A stretch of DNA of 64,000 nt from an uncultured Woeseiaceae bacterium (GCA_945787845.1 CALZJH010000008.1:135496-199495); one strand, 5' to 3'; numbered from the stretch's first letter, positions 1-9,545 are shown. Notes: generated by a model not told the origin, from the letters alone. Translations and numbers: made by a program.

Positions 1-825
1 ATCAAGGCAGAAATGGAGCTGTTCGCCGAGCAGGCCAGGGACGTCGACATCATCATTACGACGGCACTGATTCCCGGCAAGCCCGCGCCGAAACTGATCA
101 CGGCCGAGACGGCCCGTTCGATGAAGGACGGCAGCGTCATCGTCGACCTCGCCGCCGAGCAGGGCGGCAACTGTGAACTGACGGTGCCCGGTGAAGTCGC
201 CCACGACAGCGGCGTGACGATCATCGGCTACACGGATCTGCCCAGCCGGCTTGCCGCACAGTCGAGCCAGCTGTACGCGACCAACCTGCGTCACCTGCTG
301 ACCGACCTCACGCCGGAAAAAGACGGCAACATCGTGGTCGACATGGAAGACGAGGTCATTCGCGGAACAACCGTTTGCAAAGACTTTGATACGACCTGGC
401 CACCACCCGCGCCCAAGCTGTCGGCGGCACCGCCCAAGGCGGCGCCCGCACCGGCACCTGTCGCGAAGGAAAAGAAACCGAAGTCGTTCGTCGGTGCGGC
501 CATCGGCATGGCGGTCGCCGGCATTGCGTTGCTGGGACTCGGTGCCGTTGCACCGGCGTCCTTCATGGCGCACTTCACGGTCTTCGTGCTCGCCTGTTTC
601 GTCGGCTACATGGTGATCTGGAACGTCACGGCGGCGTTGCATACGCCGCTCATGAGCGTGACGAACGCCATCTCCAGCATCATCGTGATCGGCGCGCTGA
701 TGCAGATCAGCTCCGACAACCCACTGACAATGTGGATCGCGGCGGTAACCGTTGGCATAACCAGTATCAACATTGCGGGCGGATTCGCGGTTACGCGACG
801 CATGCTCGAAATGTTCAGGAAGTGA
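1..825 (+). CDS. pntA: NAD(P) transhydrogenase subunit alpha, C-terminal part (5' truncated by window edge)
   Basis: This is the 3' part (274 codons) of the alpha subunit of the proton-translocating NAD(P)+ transhydrogenase, an inner-membrane enzyme that couples hydride transfer from NADH to NADP+ with proton entry. The visible piece starts inside the NAD-binding domain I, passes an Ala/Pro/Lys linker near codons 135-160, and ends in about four membrane helices typical of the E. coli-type alpha subunit. It ends seven bases before pntB, so the two form an operon. The start codon lies outside the window. The identification is firm because of the adjacent beta subunit. Confidence 0.95.
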   Translation: MKAEMELFAEQARDVDIIITTALIPGKPAPKLITAETARSMKDGSVIVDLAAEQGGNCELTVPGEVAHDSGVTIIGYTDLPSRLAAQSSQLYATNLRHLLTDLTPEKDGNIVVDMEDEVIRGTTVCKDFDTTWPPPAPKLSAAPPKAAPAPAPVAKEKKPKSFVGAAIGMAVAGIALLGLGAVAPASFMAHFTVFVLACFVGYMVIWNVTAALHTPLMSVTNAISSIIVIGALMQISSDNPLTMWIAAVTVGITSINIAGGFAVTRRMLEMFRK

Positions 826-832
826 GGGCGAC

Positions 833-2230
833 ATGATTAACGCTGGAATCGTAACCGTGTCGTACATCATCGCGACCATTCTGTTCATCCTGGCCCTTGG
901 CGGTCTTTCCAACCAGGAGACCGCACGTCGCGGTAACTGGTACGGCATCATCGGTATGGCGATCGCATTGATCGCGACGATACTCGGCGTAGTCACCGCG
1001 CAATACACGATTCTTCTCGTGGCATTGCTCATCGGTGGCAGCATCGGTCTGTTTGCGGCCTCGCGTGTGCAAATGACGCAGATGCCCGAGCTCGTTGCAA
1101 TCCTGCACAGCCTTGTCGGTGTGGCTGCGGTTGCCGTCGGCTATGTGAATTTCATGGACCCGACGGAACACCTCACGGGTGTTGAGCTGACCATTCACGA
1201 TATCGAGACCTATCTCGGTATCCTGATCGGTGCCGTGACCTTCTCCGGTTCCGTAATCGCGTTCGGCAAGCTGTCGGGTCGCATTACGGGTAACCCGATG
1301 ATTCTCCCAGCACGCCATTGGCTCAATCTTGGCCTGTTGATCGGGGCAATCTGGTTCGGACGTGAGTTCGTCATGCAGTCGGCCGCGGGCACGGGCATGG
1401 AGCCGTTGATCATCATGACGGTCATTGCCTTGCTCTTCGGCATCCACATGGTGATGGCGATTGGTGGTGCGGATATGCCGGTCGTTGTTTCCATGCTCAA
1501 CAGTTACTCGGGTTGGGCTGCGTCTGCAACGGGCTTCATGCTCGGCAACGACCTGTTGATCGTGACGGGTGCCCTCGTTGGTTCGAGTGGTGCCATCCTG
1601 AGCTACATCATGTGCCGCGCGATGAATCGCAAGTTCCTTGCGGTGATTGCAGGTGGCTTCGGTACCGGCGGCGGCGCTGCGGCAAAAGGGGGCGGTGAGG
1701 ACCAGGGCGAAGTCATTCCCATTGATCCGCTCGAAACAGCAGAGCTGCTGGCAAATGCCAAGGAAGTGATGATTATTCCTGGCTACGGTATGGCCGTTGC
1801 TCAAGCTCAGCACACGGTGTTCGAGATCACGCGCACGTTGCGCGAGAAAGGCGTCAATGTTCGTTTCGGCATTCACCCGGTTGCGGGCCGTATGCCCGGG
1901 CACATGAACGTACTCCTCGCTGAGGCAAGAGTGCCTTACGACATCGTGTACGAGATGGACGAGATTAACGAGGATTTCCCGGATGTCGACGTATCCGTCG
2001 TCATCGGCGCGAACGACATCGTTAACCCGTCCGCATTGACTGACCCTGACAGCCCGATCGCCGGTATGCCGGTCCTGGAGTGCTGGAAAGGCGAGGTGTC
2101 AATCGTGCTGAAACGCAGTATGGCAACGGGTTATGCGGGCGTGCAGAATCCGCTGTTTTTCCTGGATAACACACGCATGTTGTTCGGCGATGCGAAAGCC
2201 ACGCTCGACGAAGTCCTGAAGAACATCTAG
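833..2230 (+). CDS. pntB: NAD(P) transhydrogenase subunit beta
   Basis: Beta subunit of the proton-translocating transhydrogenase, 465 aa, close to the usual 460-465 aa. The first 260 residues are a bundle of about eight or nine membrane helices that carry the proton channel; a Gly/Ala linker around residue 285 leads to the soluble NADP-binding domain III, with the [10 protein letters not shown] fingerprint near residue 325 and [14 protein letters not shown] near 360. I chose the ATG at 833 because it gives the standard [12 protein letters not shown] start and follows pntA closely; an upstream in-frame ATG would overlap pntA. It works with pntA to supply NADPH. Confidence 0.96.
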   Translation: MINAGIVTVSYIIATILFILALGGLSNQETARRGNWYGIIGMAIALIATILGVVTAQYTILLVALLIGGSIGLFAASRVQMTQMPELVAILHSLVGVAAVAVGYVNFMDPTEHLTGVELTIHDIETYLGILIGAVTFSGSVIAFGKLSGRITGNPMILPARHWLNLGLLIGAIWFGREFVMQSAAGTGMEPLIIMTVIALLFGIHMVMAIGGADMPVVVSMLNSYSGWAASATGFMLGNDLLIVTGALVGSSGAILSYIMCRAMNRKFLAVIAGGFGTGGGAAAKGGGEDQGEVIPIDPLETAELLANAKEVMIIPGYGMAVAQAQHTVFEITRTLREKGVNVRFGIHPVAGRMPGHMNVLLAEARVPYDIVYEMDEINEDFPDVDVSVVIGANDIVNPSALTDPDSPIAGMPVLECWKGEVSIVLKRSMATGYAGVQNPLFFLDNTRMLFGDAKATLDEVLKNI

Positions 2231-2265
2231 ACGAGGTTTTAAAGCACGTCTAAATGCTGTAATAA

Positions 2266-2300
2266 TGCGAGCATAAGCTATGGAGACGCTTATGCTCGCA
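2266..2300. promoter_or_regulatory. 13-bp perfect inverted repeat over the HNH gene start
   Basis: TGCGAGCATAAGC at 2266-2278 is exactly complementary to GCTTATGCTCGCA at 2288-2300, with a 9-base loop. The first possible ATG of the HNH gene (2280) sits in the loop and the second (2292) in the right arm. In RNA this would form a strong hairpin that could hide the start codon; in DNA it could be a protein-binding site. It has no T tract, so it is not a normal intrinsic terminator for pntB. The function is inferred only. Confidence 0.6.
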
Positions 2301-2945
2301 GGACTCTCACGCGACATATCGCAACAGGTTCTCAGGACCGACGTTGCGGGAATGCCTCTCGAGTGGATTGACTACCGCGAAGCGGTACGCCTCTACCACG
2401 CCGAGCAGGTAGCGTATGACTGCGGCACACTGCTTTACTCGGTCTTTGGCGGCTACTCGTCCATCGACGGCAGCCGCAGCCGCATCGACGTCAACTCCAT
2501 CATCGCGACGCACGGCACGAGCAAGAGCCTCTCGCGCAATCGCGACAAATACATACCGCCACTGAATAACCGTACGCTGTTCAAGCGTGACGCCAACCTC
2601 TGCCTCTACTGCGGCATGCGTTACATGACGCGTGACCTGACGCGCGATCACATCACGCCCGTGTCGCAGGGCGGCCGCGATTCCTGGAACAACGTTGCGA
2701 CGGCCTGCCGCCGCTGCAACAACTACAAGGGCGGACGCACGCCGGAACAGGCGGCGATGGAGCTGATCGCCGTGCCGTTCACGCCGAACTACGCCGAGTA
2801 TATTTATCTCAAGGGCCGGCGGGTGCTTGCCGACCAGATGCAGTATTTGCTCGCGCATATCCCGCGATCGAGCCCCCTGCATGCGCGCCTCTCCGGGCAT
2901 CTCGCGAACGGCGATGAGATCGTGGAAGTTCATTTCCATGATTAG
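2280..2945 (+). CDS. HNH endonuclease family protein
   Basis: A 221-aa protein with a complete HNH nuclease core in its middle: C108-x2-C111, then the D123-H124 pair followed by P and S-x-G-G, then W-N-N, and a second zinc pair C143-x2-C146 followed by N147. This beta-beta-alpha metal fold cleaves DNA in many contexts; the substrate here is unknown. Residues 20-50 match the conserved RTDVAGMPLEWIDY type of region seen in free-standing proteobacterial HNH proteins. The start may be ATG 2280 or ATG 2292; both lie in a strong inverted repeat. There is no partner methylase, so a restriction role is not supported. Confidence 0.85.
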   Translation: METLMLAGLSRDISQQVLRTDVAGMPLEWIDYREAVRLYHAEQVAYDCGTLLYSVFGGYSSIDGSRSRIDVNSIIATHGTSKSLSRNRDKYIPPLNNRTLFKRDANLCLYCGMRYMTRDLTRDHITPVSQGGRDSWNNVATACRRCNNYKGGRTPEQAAMELIAVPFTPNYAEYIYLKGRRVLADQMQYLLAHIPRSSPLHARLSGHLANGDEIVEVHFHD

Positions 2946-2961
2946 TTGCGGCCGGTCCTAG

Positions 2962-3852
2962 GTGCAGTACCTGATTGACGCCTCCGTGTACGTGTTTCGG
3001 GCGTATTACTCGATGCCCGAGGACATGGTCGACGATGCGGGCAATCCGATAAACGCGTTCTACGGCTTCGCGCGTTTCATCGGCGATTTTATGGAGAAGG
3101 TCACGCCCGAGTACGTGGCCGTGCTGTTCGACGAAAGCCTGTCCAAGTCGTTTCGCACGGAGATTTACCCCGCATACAAGGCTAATCGCGATCCCGCGCC
3201 GCCCGAACTCAAACGCCAGTTTGCCCAGTGTCGCCGCTACGTGCGTGCCATGGGCCTGCTGGAGCATGCGAGCCCGCGCTACGAAGCCGACGACCTGATC
3301 GGCACGCTGGTTGAGCACGGCCGGCGCAACGGACGTCCCTCGACCATCGTGAGTCGCGACAAGGACCTGACGCAGCTGCTGACCAAAGAGGACGTGTTCT
3401 GGGACTTCGCGGGCAAAGGCAAGCTGGGTTACGAGCAGATTCCCGACTCGTTCGGCGTCTGGCCGGAGCAGATCGCCGACTTTTTGGCGCTGGCTGGCGA
3501 TGCGGTCGACAATATCAAGGGCGTACCCGGCGTCGGCAAGAAGACCGCCGAAAAACTTCTGCAGCACTTCGGCAGCCTCGCAGACATCTACGAAAACCTG
3601 GATCGTGTGCACGAAGTGAATGTGCGAGGCGCAAAGACACTGGGCGCGAAGCTGGAAACGCATCGCGAGGATGCGATGCTGGCGCGTCAATTGACGGGTA
3701 TCGCGTGTGACGCCCCGATCGACGGTGCCGAGGCGGCTATGCAGCCGTCAGCGCCGAGGCTCGGCGAGATTAACGCGCTCTTCGATGAGGCCGGCATTGG
3801 CACGGCACTGCGTCGCCAGGCGGAGAGGGTGTCGGATATCTACCGCCACTGA
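2962..3852 (+). CDS. 5'-3' exonuclease / flap endonuclease (PIN domain, Xni/ExoIX-like)
   Basis: A 296-aa stand-alone version of the 5'-nuclease domain of DNA polymerase I, expected to act on flaps and 5' ends in DNA repair. Acidic metal-binding clusters are visible: YLIDAS at the N terminus, EADDLIGTL near residue 110, and SRDKDLTQLL near 133. The helix-three-turn-helix DNA-binding motif AVDNIKGVPGVGKKTAEKLL sits near residue 180. It starts with GTG 16 bases after the HNH gene, so the two are probably co-transcribed. No polymerase domain is present, which separates it from PolA. Family is secure; the exact name is less so. Confidence 0.9.
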   Translation: MQYLIDASVYVFRAYYSMPEDMVDDAGNPINAFYGFARFIGDFMEKVTPEYVAVLFDESLSKSFRTEIYPAYKANRDPAPPELKRQFAQCRRYVRAMGLLEHASPRYEADDLIGTLVEHGRRNGRPSTIVSRDKDLTQLLTKEDVFWDFAGKGKLGYEQIPDSFGVWPEQIADFLALAGDAVDNIKGVPGVGKKTAEKLLQHFGSLADIYENLDRVHEVNVRGAKTLGAKLETHREDAMLARQLTGIACDAPIDGAEAAMQPSAPRLGEINALFDEAGIGTALRRQAERVSDIYRH

Positions 3853-3986
3853 GCGCCAGTTCGGCCGTACACCCATGTGGTAAGTGAAGCACAGCGAATT
3901 TCGCAGGGGAATTCGGGATAACCCTAGTAATACTGCGGGTACCGATTGTGGTGATATAGACACAGGGCTGCGACCGGTGGACGTCA

Positions 3987-6413
3987 ATGACTGTTACCAC
4001 GGACCAGATCCGCTCTCTCGTCGTTCCTGTGGAAAGTCTCCGCAGGGCCTGTCCTCCACTTGCGGCCCGGGCCAGCCCGGCCGACACGTCGCCCACAGCG
4101 GCGAGTTTTCTTAGCCAGGAACGCGCTATCGAAGCGCTGCGTTTCGCCTTCCAGGTCGATCGGGACGGCTACAACGTCTTCGTCCTGGGGCCCGTAGGCA
4201 GCCACCGGCATGTTCTCGCGCAGGAGCTTGCGAAGGAGCGCGCGCAGCAAAAGGGCGCCCCGCCGGACTGGTGTTACGTCAATAATTTCACGAACCCGGA
4301 GAAGCCGCAGGCACTGCACCTGCCGGCAGGCCGCGGCAAAGGCTTCCGCGACGACATGCAAAACCTGGTCGAGGAAGCGCGCTTCGCGATACCGGCCGCG
4401 TTCGAAGAAGAAGACTACCGTAACCAGCTCAAGGCGCTGGAGCAGGAGTCGCAACAGGAGGTCAAGGCGCAATGGCAGAGCCTCAAGGAGCTTGCGGCTG
4501 CCGACGGCATAGCGGTGCTGCAGACCCCGTCGGGATACGTGCTTGCGCCGGTCCGCGACGACAAGGTGATTGACGACGAAGAGTTTGACGAGCTGCCCAA
4601 GAAAGAGCGCAAACGCATCCAGGCCGCGATAAAAAAACTCAGCGATGAGCTGCAGTCTCGCATCGAGCGCATGCCGACCCTGCGCAAGAAGCACCATGAG
4701 CGCATTCGTGAGCTGAACCAGGAAGTCACGTCGCACACCGTCAACGTCCTGCTCGAGGACATCAAGGGCAAGTACGAGGACCTGCCCGAGATTCTCGCCT
4801 ACCTCGATAACGTGCAGCGCGACATGATCGAGAACGCGAAGGCATTTCGGGAAACGGATGGTCCCAGCCTGCCCTTCCTGGTCCAGGACCCCTCGTCGGT
4901 ATTCGAAGCCTACGAGGTCAACCTCGTCGTCAGCCATGACGCCGAGGCGTCCGCACCGGTTATCTATGAGGCCAACCCGGGATACACCAACCTGATCGGC
5001 AAGGTCGAGCACCGCGCTGAGATGGGTGCGCTCGTGACGGACTACCGCATGGTACGTGCAGGGGCGCTGCTGCAGGCGAACGGCGGTTACCTGTTGCTCG
5101 ATGCGCACCGCGTGCTGACGCGGCCCTTCGTCTGGGAGGCACTGAAGCAGTGCCTGTTCGCGAAACGCGTTCGCATCGAATCGCCGGCGGAGACCCTGGG
5201 CTTTGTGAGCACAGCGTCTCTGCAGCCGGAGCCGGTTCCGCTCGACGTCAAGATTGTGATTATTGGCGAGCGCTGGTTGTACTACCTGCTCAACCTGTAT
5301 GACACGGAGTTCAACGGGCTCTTCAAGATCGCGGCGGACTTCGACGACGACGTCGAGCGCTCGGAGGACAACGTTGACGCATATGCGAGACTCATTGCCC
5401 ACCGTATTCGCGCGCACAAGTTACTGCCCTTCAGCGACAGTGCCGTGCAGCGCATCGTGGAGGAGCGTGCTAGGCACGCCGGTGACAGCGAACGGCTGTC
5501 GACGCACATACAGTCTCTCGATGACCTGCTCGTCCAGGCGGACCACTGGGCACGGCAACGCGAAGCGGGACGCGTCGATACCGACGACGTCACCGCGGCG
5601 CTCGAGGGGAGCGAGCGACGCTTTAATCGCGTACAGCAGCGCATCGTCGACGCGATTCAGCGGGACACGTTGCTCATCGACACGTCGGGGAGCTGCGTCG
5701 GACAGGTGAACGGACTGTCCGTCATTGACCTCGGCAATTATCGCTTCGGCCACCCGGTGCGCATCACGGCGACGACCCGGGTCGGTACCGGCGACGTCGT
5801 CGATATCGAGCGCGAAGTTGAGCTGGGTGGCGCCATTCATTCCAAAGGCGTCATGATTTTGTCCTCGGCACTGTCATCGCGCTATGCGCCCGAGGTGCCG
5901 TTGTCGCTGCACGGCAGCATTGTCTTCGAACAGTCGTACGGTGGCGTTGATGGCGACAGTGCTTCGGTCGCCGAACTCTGCGCCCTGCTGTCGTCGATTT
6001 CCGGGGTGCCGATCAGGCAGAGCATCGCCTGCACCGGGTCGATCAACCAGCTGGGCCGTGTACAGGCCGTCGGCGGAGTTAACGAAAAGATCGAGGGTTA
6101 CTTCGAAATCTGCCGACAACGGGACCTCGATGGGTCGCACGGTGTCGTGATGCCGTACGACAACGTTAAACACCTGATGCTGCGTGAAGAGATCGTCGAT
6201 GCCGTGAAGGCGAAGCGCTTCTCGATTTACGCGGTGCGGCATCTCGATGAGGCGCTCGCAATTCTGACTGGCGAGGAATCCGGCCAGAGAGATGCGCAGG
6301 GCCAGTTCCCGCAAGACACGGTGAATCGCAAAGTAGAAGAGCGCCTCATCCGGTATGCGACCAAGCGGCGGGAATTTGCGGAAAGCGCTGGAGGCCATGA
6401 AAAAGCGGAATGA
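3987..6413 (+). CDS. Lon-family ATP-dependent protease (LonB/YcbZ-like, COG1067 type)
   Basis: An 808-aa protein with an N-terminal AAA-like region split by a long charged, coiled-coil insertion (about residues 130-280), and a C-terminal Lon protease domain. The catalytic dyad is visible: Ser658 in DGDSAS and Lys701 in NEKIEGYFE. Walker B-like GGYLLLDAH lies near residue 370. The P-loop position near residues 68-75 reads GPVGSHRH, lacking the usual GK[T/S], so ATP binding may be altered. The domain order matches the LonB/YcbZ-like proteins rather than classical Lon, which has its own N-terminal domain. The next gene overlaps its 3' end, suggesting an operon. Confidence 0.9.
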   Translation: MTVTTDQIRSLVVPVESLRRACPPLAARASPADTSPTAASFLSQERAIEALRFAFQVDRDGYNVFVLGPVGSHRHVLAQELAKERAQQKGAPPDWCYVNNFTNPEKPQALHLPAGRGKGFRDDMQNLVEEARFAIPAAFEEEDYRNQLKALEQESQQEVKAQWQSLKELAAADGIAVLQTPSGYVLAPVRDDKVIDDEEFDELPKKERKRIQAAIKKLSDELQSRIERMPTLRKKHHERIRELNQEVTSHTVNVLLEDIKGKYEDLPEILAYLDNVQRDMIENAKAFRETDGPSLPFLVQDPSSVFEAYEVNLVVSHDAEASAPVIYEANPGYTNLIGKVEHRAEMGALVTDYRMVRAGALLQANGGYLLLDAHRVLTRPFVWEALKQCLFAKRVRIESPAETLGFVSTASLQPEPVPLDVKIVIIGERWLYYLLNLYDTEFNGLFKIAADFDDDVERSEDNVDAYARLIAHRIRAHKLLPFSDSAVQRIVEERARHAGDSERLSTHIQSLDDLLVQADHWARQREAGRVDTDDVTAALEGSERRFNRVQQRIVDAIQRDTLLIDTSGSCVGQVNGLSVIDLGNYRFGHPVRITATTRVGTGDVVDIEREVELGGAIHSKGVMILSSALSSRYAPEVPLSLHGSIVFEQSYGGVDGDSASVAELCALLSSISGVPIRQSIACTGSINQLGRVQAVGGVNEKIEGYFEICRQRDLDGSHGVVMPYDNVKHLMLREEIVDAVKAKRFSIYAVRHLDEALAILTGEESGQRDAQGQFPQDTVNRKVEERLIRYATKRREFAESAGGHEKAE

Positions 6414-6861
6414 AGGGCGGCTGATTATTCTCGCGGTCACCGAGAGGAGCCCGCTACCCGCACTTTGGCGCGTGGTCAAAGAGCACCTGGAGAACCCGCA
6501 CGACGAGGTGATTACGTTCATGCTGCTTGACGACCGCTGGCAGCGAGCGGCAAGCCTGCCGTTTACGCGAGAGGTCTCACGGATCAGCGGGAGACACACG
6601 AACTTCACACACGGGCGCGCGGCACAAATCGATGACGAAGCCGCGGCGCGCCTGGTACGGCAGTTGCAGGGGCTCGCCGGAGAAGCCAAACGGCAGATCG
6701 CCTTCGAGGTTCTGCCCGAACACAATATCGCAGAGATCCTTGAACAACACGGCGTTACGGCGGATGTACTCATCGCGCCGGCCGAACTCAAGCGCCGACC
6801 CGTCTACGCGAAGCTCGTCGAGCTACGCTGCCGGCTGTTGTTCGTGGATTCCGAGGAGTGA
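6397..6861 (+). CDS. Hypothetical protein in the Lon-like operon
   Basis: A 154-aa soluble protein that I do not recognise. It starts at ATG 6397, overlapping the end of the Lon-like gene by 17 bases, with GGAGG-like sequence just upstream. It begins with a hydrophobic beta-strand (GRLIILAV) and ends in another (CRLLFVD), and contains the pattern VLIAPAELKRRPVYAKLVE near residue 125, hinting at an alpha/beta nucleotide-binding-like fold, perhaps universal-stress-like, but no diagnostic motif is present. Tight coupling with the protease gene on one side and the BCAM0308-like gene four bases downstream suggests a shared stress or proteostasis role (inference). Confidence 0.7.
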   Translation: MKKRNEGRLIILAVTERSPLPALWRVVKEHLENPHDEVITFMLLDDRWQRAASLPFTREVSRISGRHTNFTHGRAAQIDDEAAARLVRQLQGLAGEAKRQIAFEVLPEHNIAEILEQHGVTADVLIAPAELKRRPVYAKLVELRCRLLFVDSEE

Positions 6862-6865
6862 AAGA

Positions 6866-7366
6866 ATGAGCAGAAGTACGCCCACACAGCCGCCCCGGAG
6901 ACATGACCGGCTCCTGGGAGAGCATCAGCATGACACCTACAAGCAGCGTGGTCAGATCAAGGGACCGGCGTATTGTCGCCAGTGTGGCGCTGTGTATGGC
7001 AAAGGCCGATGGGCCTGGCGCGACAAAGATCGTGACAACACGCATGCCGTGTTGTGCAGTGCCTGCAGCCGCATCGCGGACAATTATCCGGCCGGGGAGC
7101 TGATGCTCTCCGGAAAATTCGTCGACCACCATGAGCAGGAAATTCTAAACCTCGTGCGCAATGTCGAGTCTGCCGAAAACAGCGAGCATCCGTTGAACAG
7201 GATCATGAAGATCGGGCCCTCCAAAGAGGGCATACTGATAACGACGACCGACATTCATTTGCCGCGGCGCATTGGTACTGCACTGAAGGGCGCCTGGGAA
7301 GGCGAGCTCGATATTCATTTCGATGACGGGGCGCACTTCACCCGGGTCCGATGGCAGCGCGACTGA
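6866..7366 (+). CDS. BCAM0308-like zinc-ribbon protein
   Basis: A 166-aa protein with a zinc-ribbon made of C-x2-C near residue 37 (YCRQCGAVYGKGRW) and C-x2-C near residue 64 (LCSACSRI). The preceding HDTYKQRGQIKGP segment and the overall order match the BCAM0308 family of small uncharacterised proteins that often sit near stress or protein-quality genes. The C-terminal third is a small alpha/beta region. ATG 6866 is chosen because it follows the preceding stop by four bases; the reading frame stays open farther upstream, overlapping the previous gene, but without a better start. Function unknown. Confidence 0.75.
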   Translation: MSRSTPTQPPRRHDRLLGEHQHDTYKQRGQIKGPAYCRQCGAVYGKGRWAWRDKDRDNTHAVLCSACSRIADNYPAGELMLSGKFVDHHEQEILNLVRNVESAENSEHPLNRIMKIGPSKEGILITTTDIHLPRRIGTALKGAWEGELDIHFDDGAHFTRVRWQRD

Positions 7367-7398
7367 ACGGTCACGGAGACGACTGAGCGGGTAAAACG

Positions 7399-8238
7399 AT
7401 GCCGGACTGGGCAGCCATCCTTGCAGACCTTGACGTTGCTGGCGAAACGCCGCGCCCGGTCAGTGGTGGCGACATCAGCGCGGCCTGGCGTGCCGGCGAT
7501 GTCTTCCTGAAAACAGGGCCGGAATCCTCGTACGACATGCTCAGTGCCGAGGCCGAGGGCCTGGCGGAACTGGCGGCACCGGATGTCATCCGCGTTCCCC
7601 GCGTGCTGGCCTGTGCGAAACACGGCGACACGGCTTACCTCGCCACCGAGTGGCTGGAGTTCGGTCGGGCGACTCGTGAGACCGAAGCCCGCCTTGGCAG
7701 GCGGCTTGCCCGGTTGCACCAGGTAACGCGGGATCGATTCGGCTGGCATCGCGACAACACCATTGGCCTGACGCCGCAGCACAACGACTGGTCCGACAAC
7801 TGGGTAGCGTTCTTCCAGGAACACCGCCTTGGCTTCCAGCTCGAGCTGGCGGCGAAGAACGGCTTCACGGGCAGTTTGCAGGCACAGGGCGCTCGTTTGC
7901 TGAAGCGTCTGCCCGTGTTCTTCGAGGGCTATGCGCCCCGCCCGGCGCTGTTGCACGGAGACCTTTGGGGCGGTAACTGGGGAAGCTGTGACGGCGAACC
8001 CGTGATTTTCGATCCGGCCGTTTACTACGGCGATCCCGAATCCGATCTTGCCATGACGCGCCTGTTCGGCGGCTTTGGACCGGCGTTCTACGAGGCGTAT
8101 GCGGCGGTGGCGCCGCCGGCTTCGGGTTCCCGCAATCGCAGCGACCTGTATCAGCTGTATCATGTGCTCAATCACCTGAACCTGTTCGGCAGCGCGTACC
8201 TGGGCCGGGCGCAGGAACTGATGGGCAGACTTCCTTAG
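7399..8238 (+). CDS. Fructosamine kinase family protein
   Basis: A 279-aa protein of the fructosamine-3-kinase/APH-like kinase family, of about the usual length of 280-290 aa. Members phosphorylate sugar adducts on protein amines, which then decompose, so they repair glycated proteins. The catalytic loop LLHGDLWGGNWG (Asp base) and the metal-binding IFDPAVYYGDPESDLAM motif are intact near residues 185-220, and W.SDNW..FF.E.RL near residue 133 is typical. It begins 32 bases after the BCAM0308-like gene and is followed nine bases later by a lipoprotein gene, probably in one transcript. Confidence 0.9.
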   Translation: MPDWAAILADLDVAGETPRPVSGGDISAAWRAGDVFLKTGPESSYDMLSAEAEGLAELAAPDVIRVPRVLACAKHGDTAYLATEWLEFGRATRETEARLGRRLARLHQVTRDRFGWHRDNTIGLTPQHNDWSDNWVAFFQEHRLGFQLELAAKNGFTGSLQAQGARLLKRLPVFFEGYAPRPALLHGDLWGGNWGSCDGEPVIFDPAVYYGDPESDLAMTRLFGGFGPAFYEAYAAVAPPASGSRNRSDLYQLYHVLNHLNLFGSAYLGRAQELMGRLP

Positions 8239-8247
8239 GAACACATC

Positions 8248-8781
8248 ATGAACACCCGTTTAATTCTCGCCGTCATTGTTACGACAATGTTTGCGGCCTG
8301 CGAACGGCCGGCAGTGGACTTCAAGGCCAAGGGTGCCGGATTACTGGCACCGTTCAAGACAGAACTCAAAAGTGCGCTGATGCAAGGGATGGAGGCCGGT
8401 CCTGTTGAAGCGATCAGCGTCTGCAGCGTCGAGGCGCCGGGAATCTCGGCGAGACTGTCCGTGGATGGCGTCTTGATGGGGCGCAGCAGCCACAAGCTCC
8501 GCAATTACAACAACGCAACGCCGGAGTGGCTGGCACCGGTCCTGCGAGCTTATGCCGACGGGTCAATGGGTCTCGAGCCCATCGCGCTGTCGATCGAGGA
8601 GGGCCGCATGGGCTATGCCGAGCCGATTATCGTGCAGCCGATGTGCCTTGCCTGTCACGGTGAGTCGCTGGCGCCAGAGATCGCGGCTAAGATCAGTGAG
8701 GCTTATCCCGACGACCAGGCAACCGGCTTCAAGACCGGCGACTTCCGTGGCGTTTTCTGGGTGGAGTTCCCCGAGTACTAG
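8248..8781 (+). CDS. Lipoprotein with a Tll0287-like (DUF3365) domain and one c-type haem motif
   Basis: A 177-aa exported protein. The N terminus is a lipoprotein signal with lipobox FAAC, so Cys18 would be lipidated and the protein anchored in the periplasm. A single haem c attachment motif C133-x2-C136-H137 lies in the C-terminal part, inside the QPMCLACHGE segment characteristic of DUF3365/Tll0287-like domains, which also occur as sensory or redox domains. The C terminus (RGVFWVEFP) is also typical. Its role is unknown; electron transfer or redox sensing is inference. Its stop overlaps the convergent VOC gene by four bases. Confidence 0.82.
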   Translation: MNTRLILAVIVTTMFAACERPAVDFKAKGAGLLAPFKTELKSALMQGMEAGPVEAISVCSVEAPGISARLSVDGVLMGRSSHKLRNYNNATPEWLAPVLRAYADGSMGLEPIALSIEEGRMGYAEPIIVQPMCLACHGESLAPEIAAKISEAYPDDQATGFKTGDFRGVFWVEFPEY

Positions 8782-9545
8782 CCAGGGAAGTCGGTCGGGT
8801 CGCCTGACTCGTCGACTTCGTAGGCTTCACCGAGAAAGTCTTCTTCGAAGACATACAGGGTCGTACCCTCGGGCGCCGTAATGGCGACGTAGGCGCCTTC
8901 GAAGCCAGGGAATTTTTTGAACGCGAACCCGCGTTGTTCCAGGAGCGCCATCAGGCCCTTGCGATCGGGATTACGAAAACACAGTGACGGCCCGTCGAGC
9001 GCGATGCTCTCGGAGAGACCGAGTGCAACGCCCGTGGCGTCGAAGCGCATGTGTATCGTGGGTTCTTCACGCATCTCCAGCAGCGTCGGCGCGATCGGCG
9101 CCCAGAACCGTGCGGCACGTACCGTGTCCTTCACCGGCAGGGACAGCTCAAACCAGCTGCCGCAGGCCGAATCATTTTCGGCCTCTTCGGTCATGTGAAA
9201 CGTGCGGGCTTCTACCATCGCCACGGCATGTTTGTCACGGTCGCGAAAGCCGAGTTCATTGAACACATCTTCATCGAGACGCAGGAAGCGGAAGTCGTAA
9301 CCATGGTCGGCCATGGAGCGCGCATGTTTGGCAAGATCCTGCTGCACAAACGTGACGGCCGGTGAATCGAATTCCCGCTCGTGCAGGCCGATGCTGAGTT
9401 CGCCATCGCTGACCACGGCGTACTTGTGCGGGAAGACATCGGCGGTTTCGAGCTCCGTGAAGCCCAGGGTCTTATAAAAGTGCAGCGACTCGAGGATATC
9501 GGGAGCAGTGACCCCGAACTCCAGGAATCGGCCGATGGTGCTCAC
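8778..9545 (-). CDS. VOC (glyoxalase/dioxygenase superfamily) protein, two domains
   Basis: A 255-aa protein with two vicinal-oxygen-chelate halves: residues 1-115 (GRFLEFGVTAPDILESLHFY) and 120-255 (WFELSLPVKDTVRAARFW), each with the beta-alpha-beta-beta-beta look. The substrate is not identifiable. I chose the GTG start at 9545 because it gives a VOC-type N terminus and overlaps the ferrochelatase stop by four bases, the signature of translational coupling; the frame stays open far upstream inside hemH, but that is a shadow. Co-transcription with hemH may indicate a link to haem metabolism, but this is inference. Confidence 0.82.
   Translation of the reverse strand: MSTIGRFLEFGVTAPDILESLHFYKTLGFTELETADVFPHKYAVVSDGELSIGLHEREFDSPAVTFVQQDLAKHARSMADHGYDFRFLRLDEDVFNELGFRDRDKHAVAMVEARTFHMTEEAENDSACGSWFELSLPVKDTVRAARFWAPIAPTLLEMREEPTIHMRFDATGVALGLSESIALDGPSLCFRNPDRKGLMALLEQRGFAFKKFPGFEGAYVAITAPEGTTLYVFEEDFLGEAYEVDESGDPTDFPG

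Noticed and set aside
815-1903. Long minus-strand reading frame inside pntB (362 codons)
   Set aside because: It is antisense to a fully conserved gene, and its composition (His, Arg and Asp rich) is that of a GC-rich shadow frame.
3984-5417. Long minus-strand reading frame inside the Lon-like gene
   Set aside because: Antisense shadow of the protease gene without any recognisable domain.
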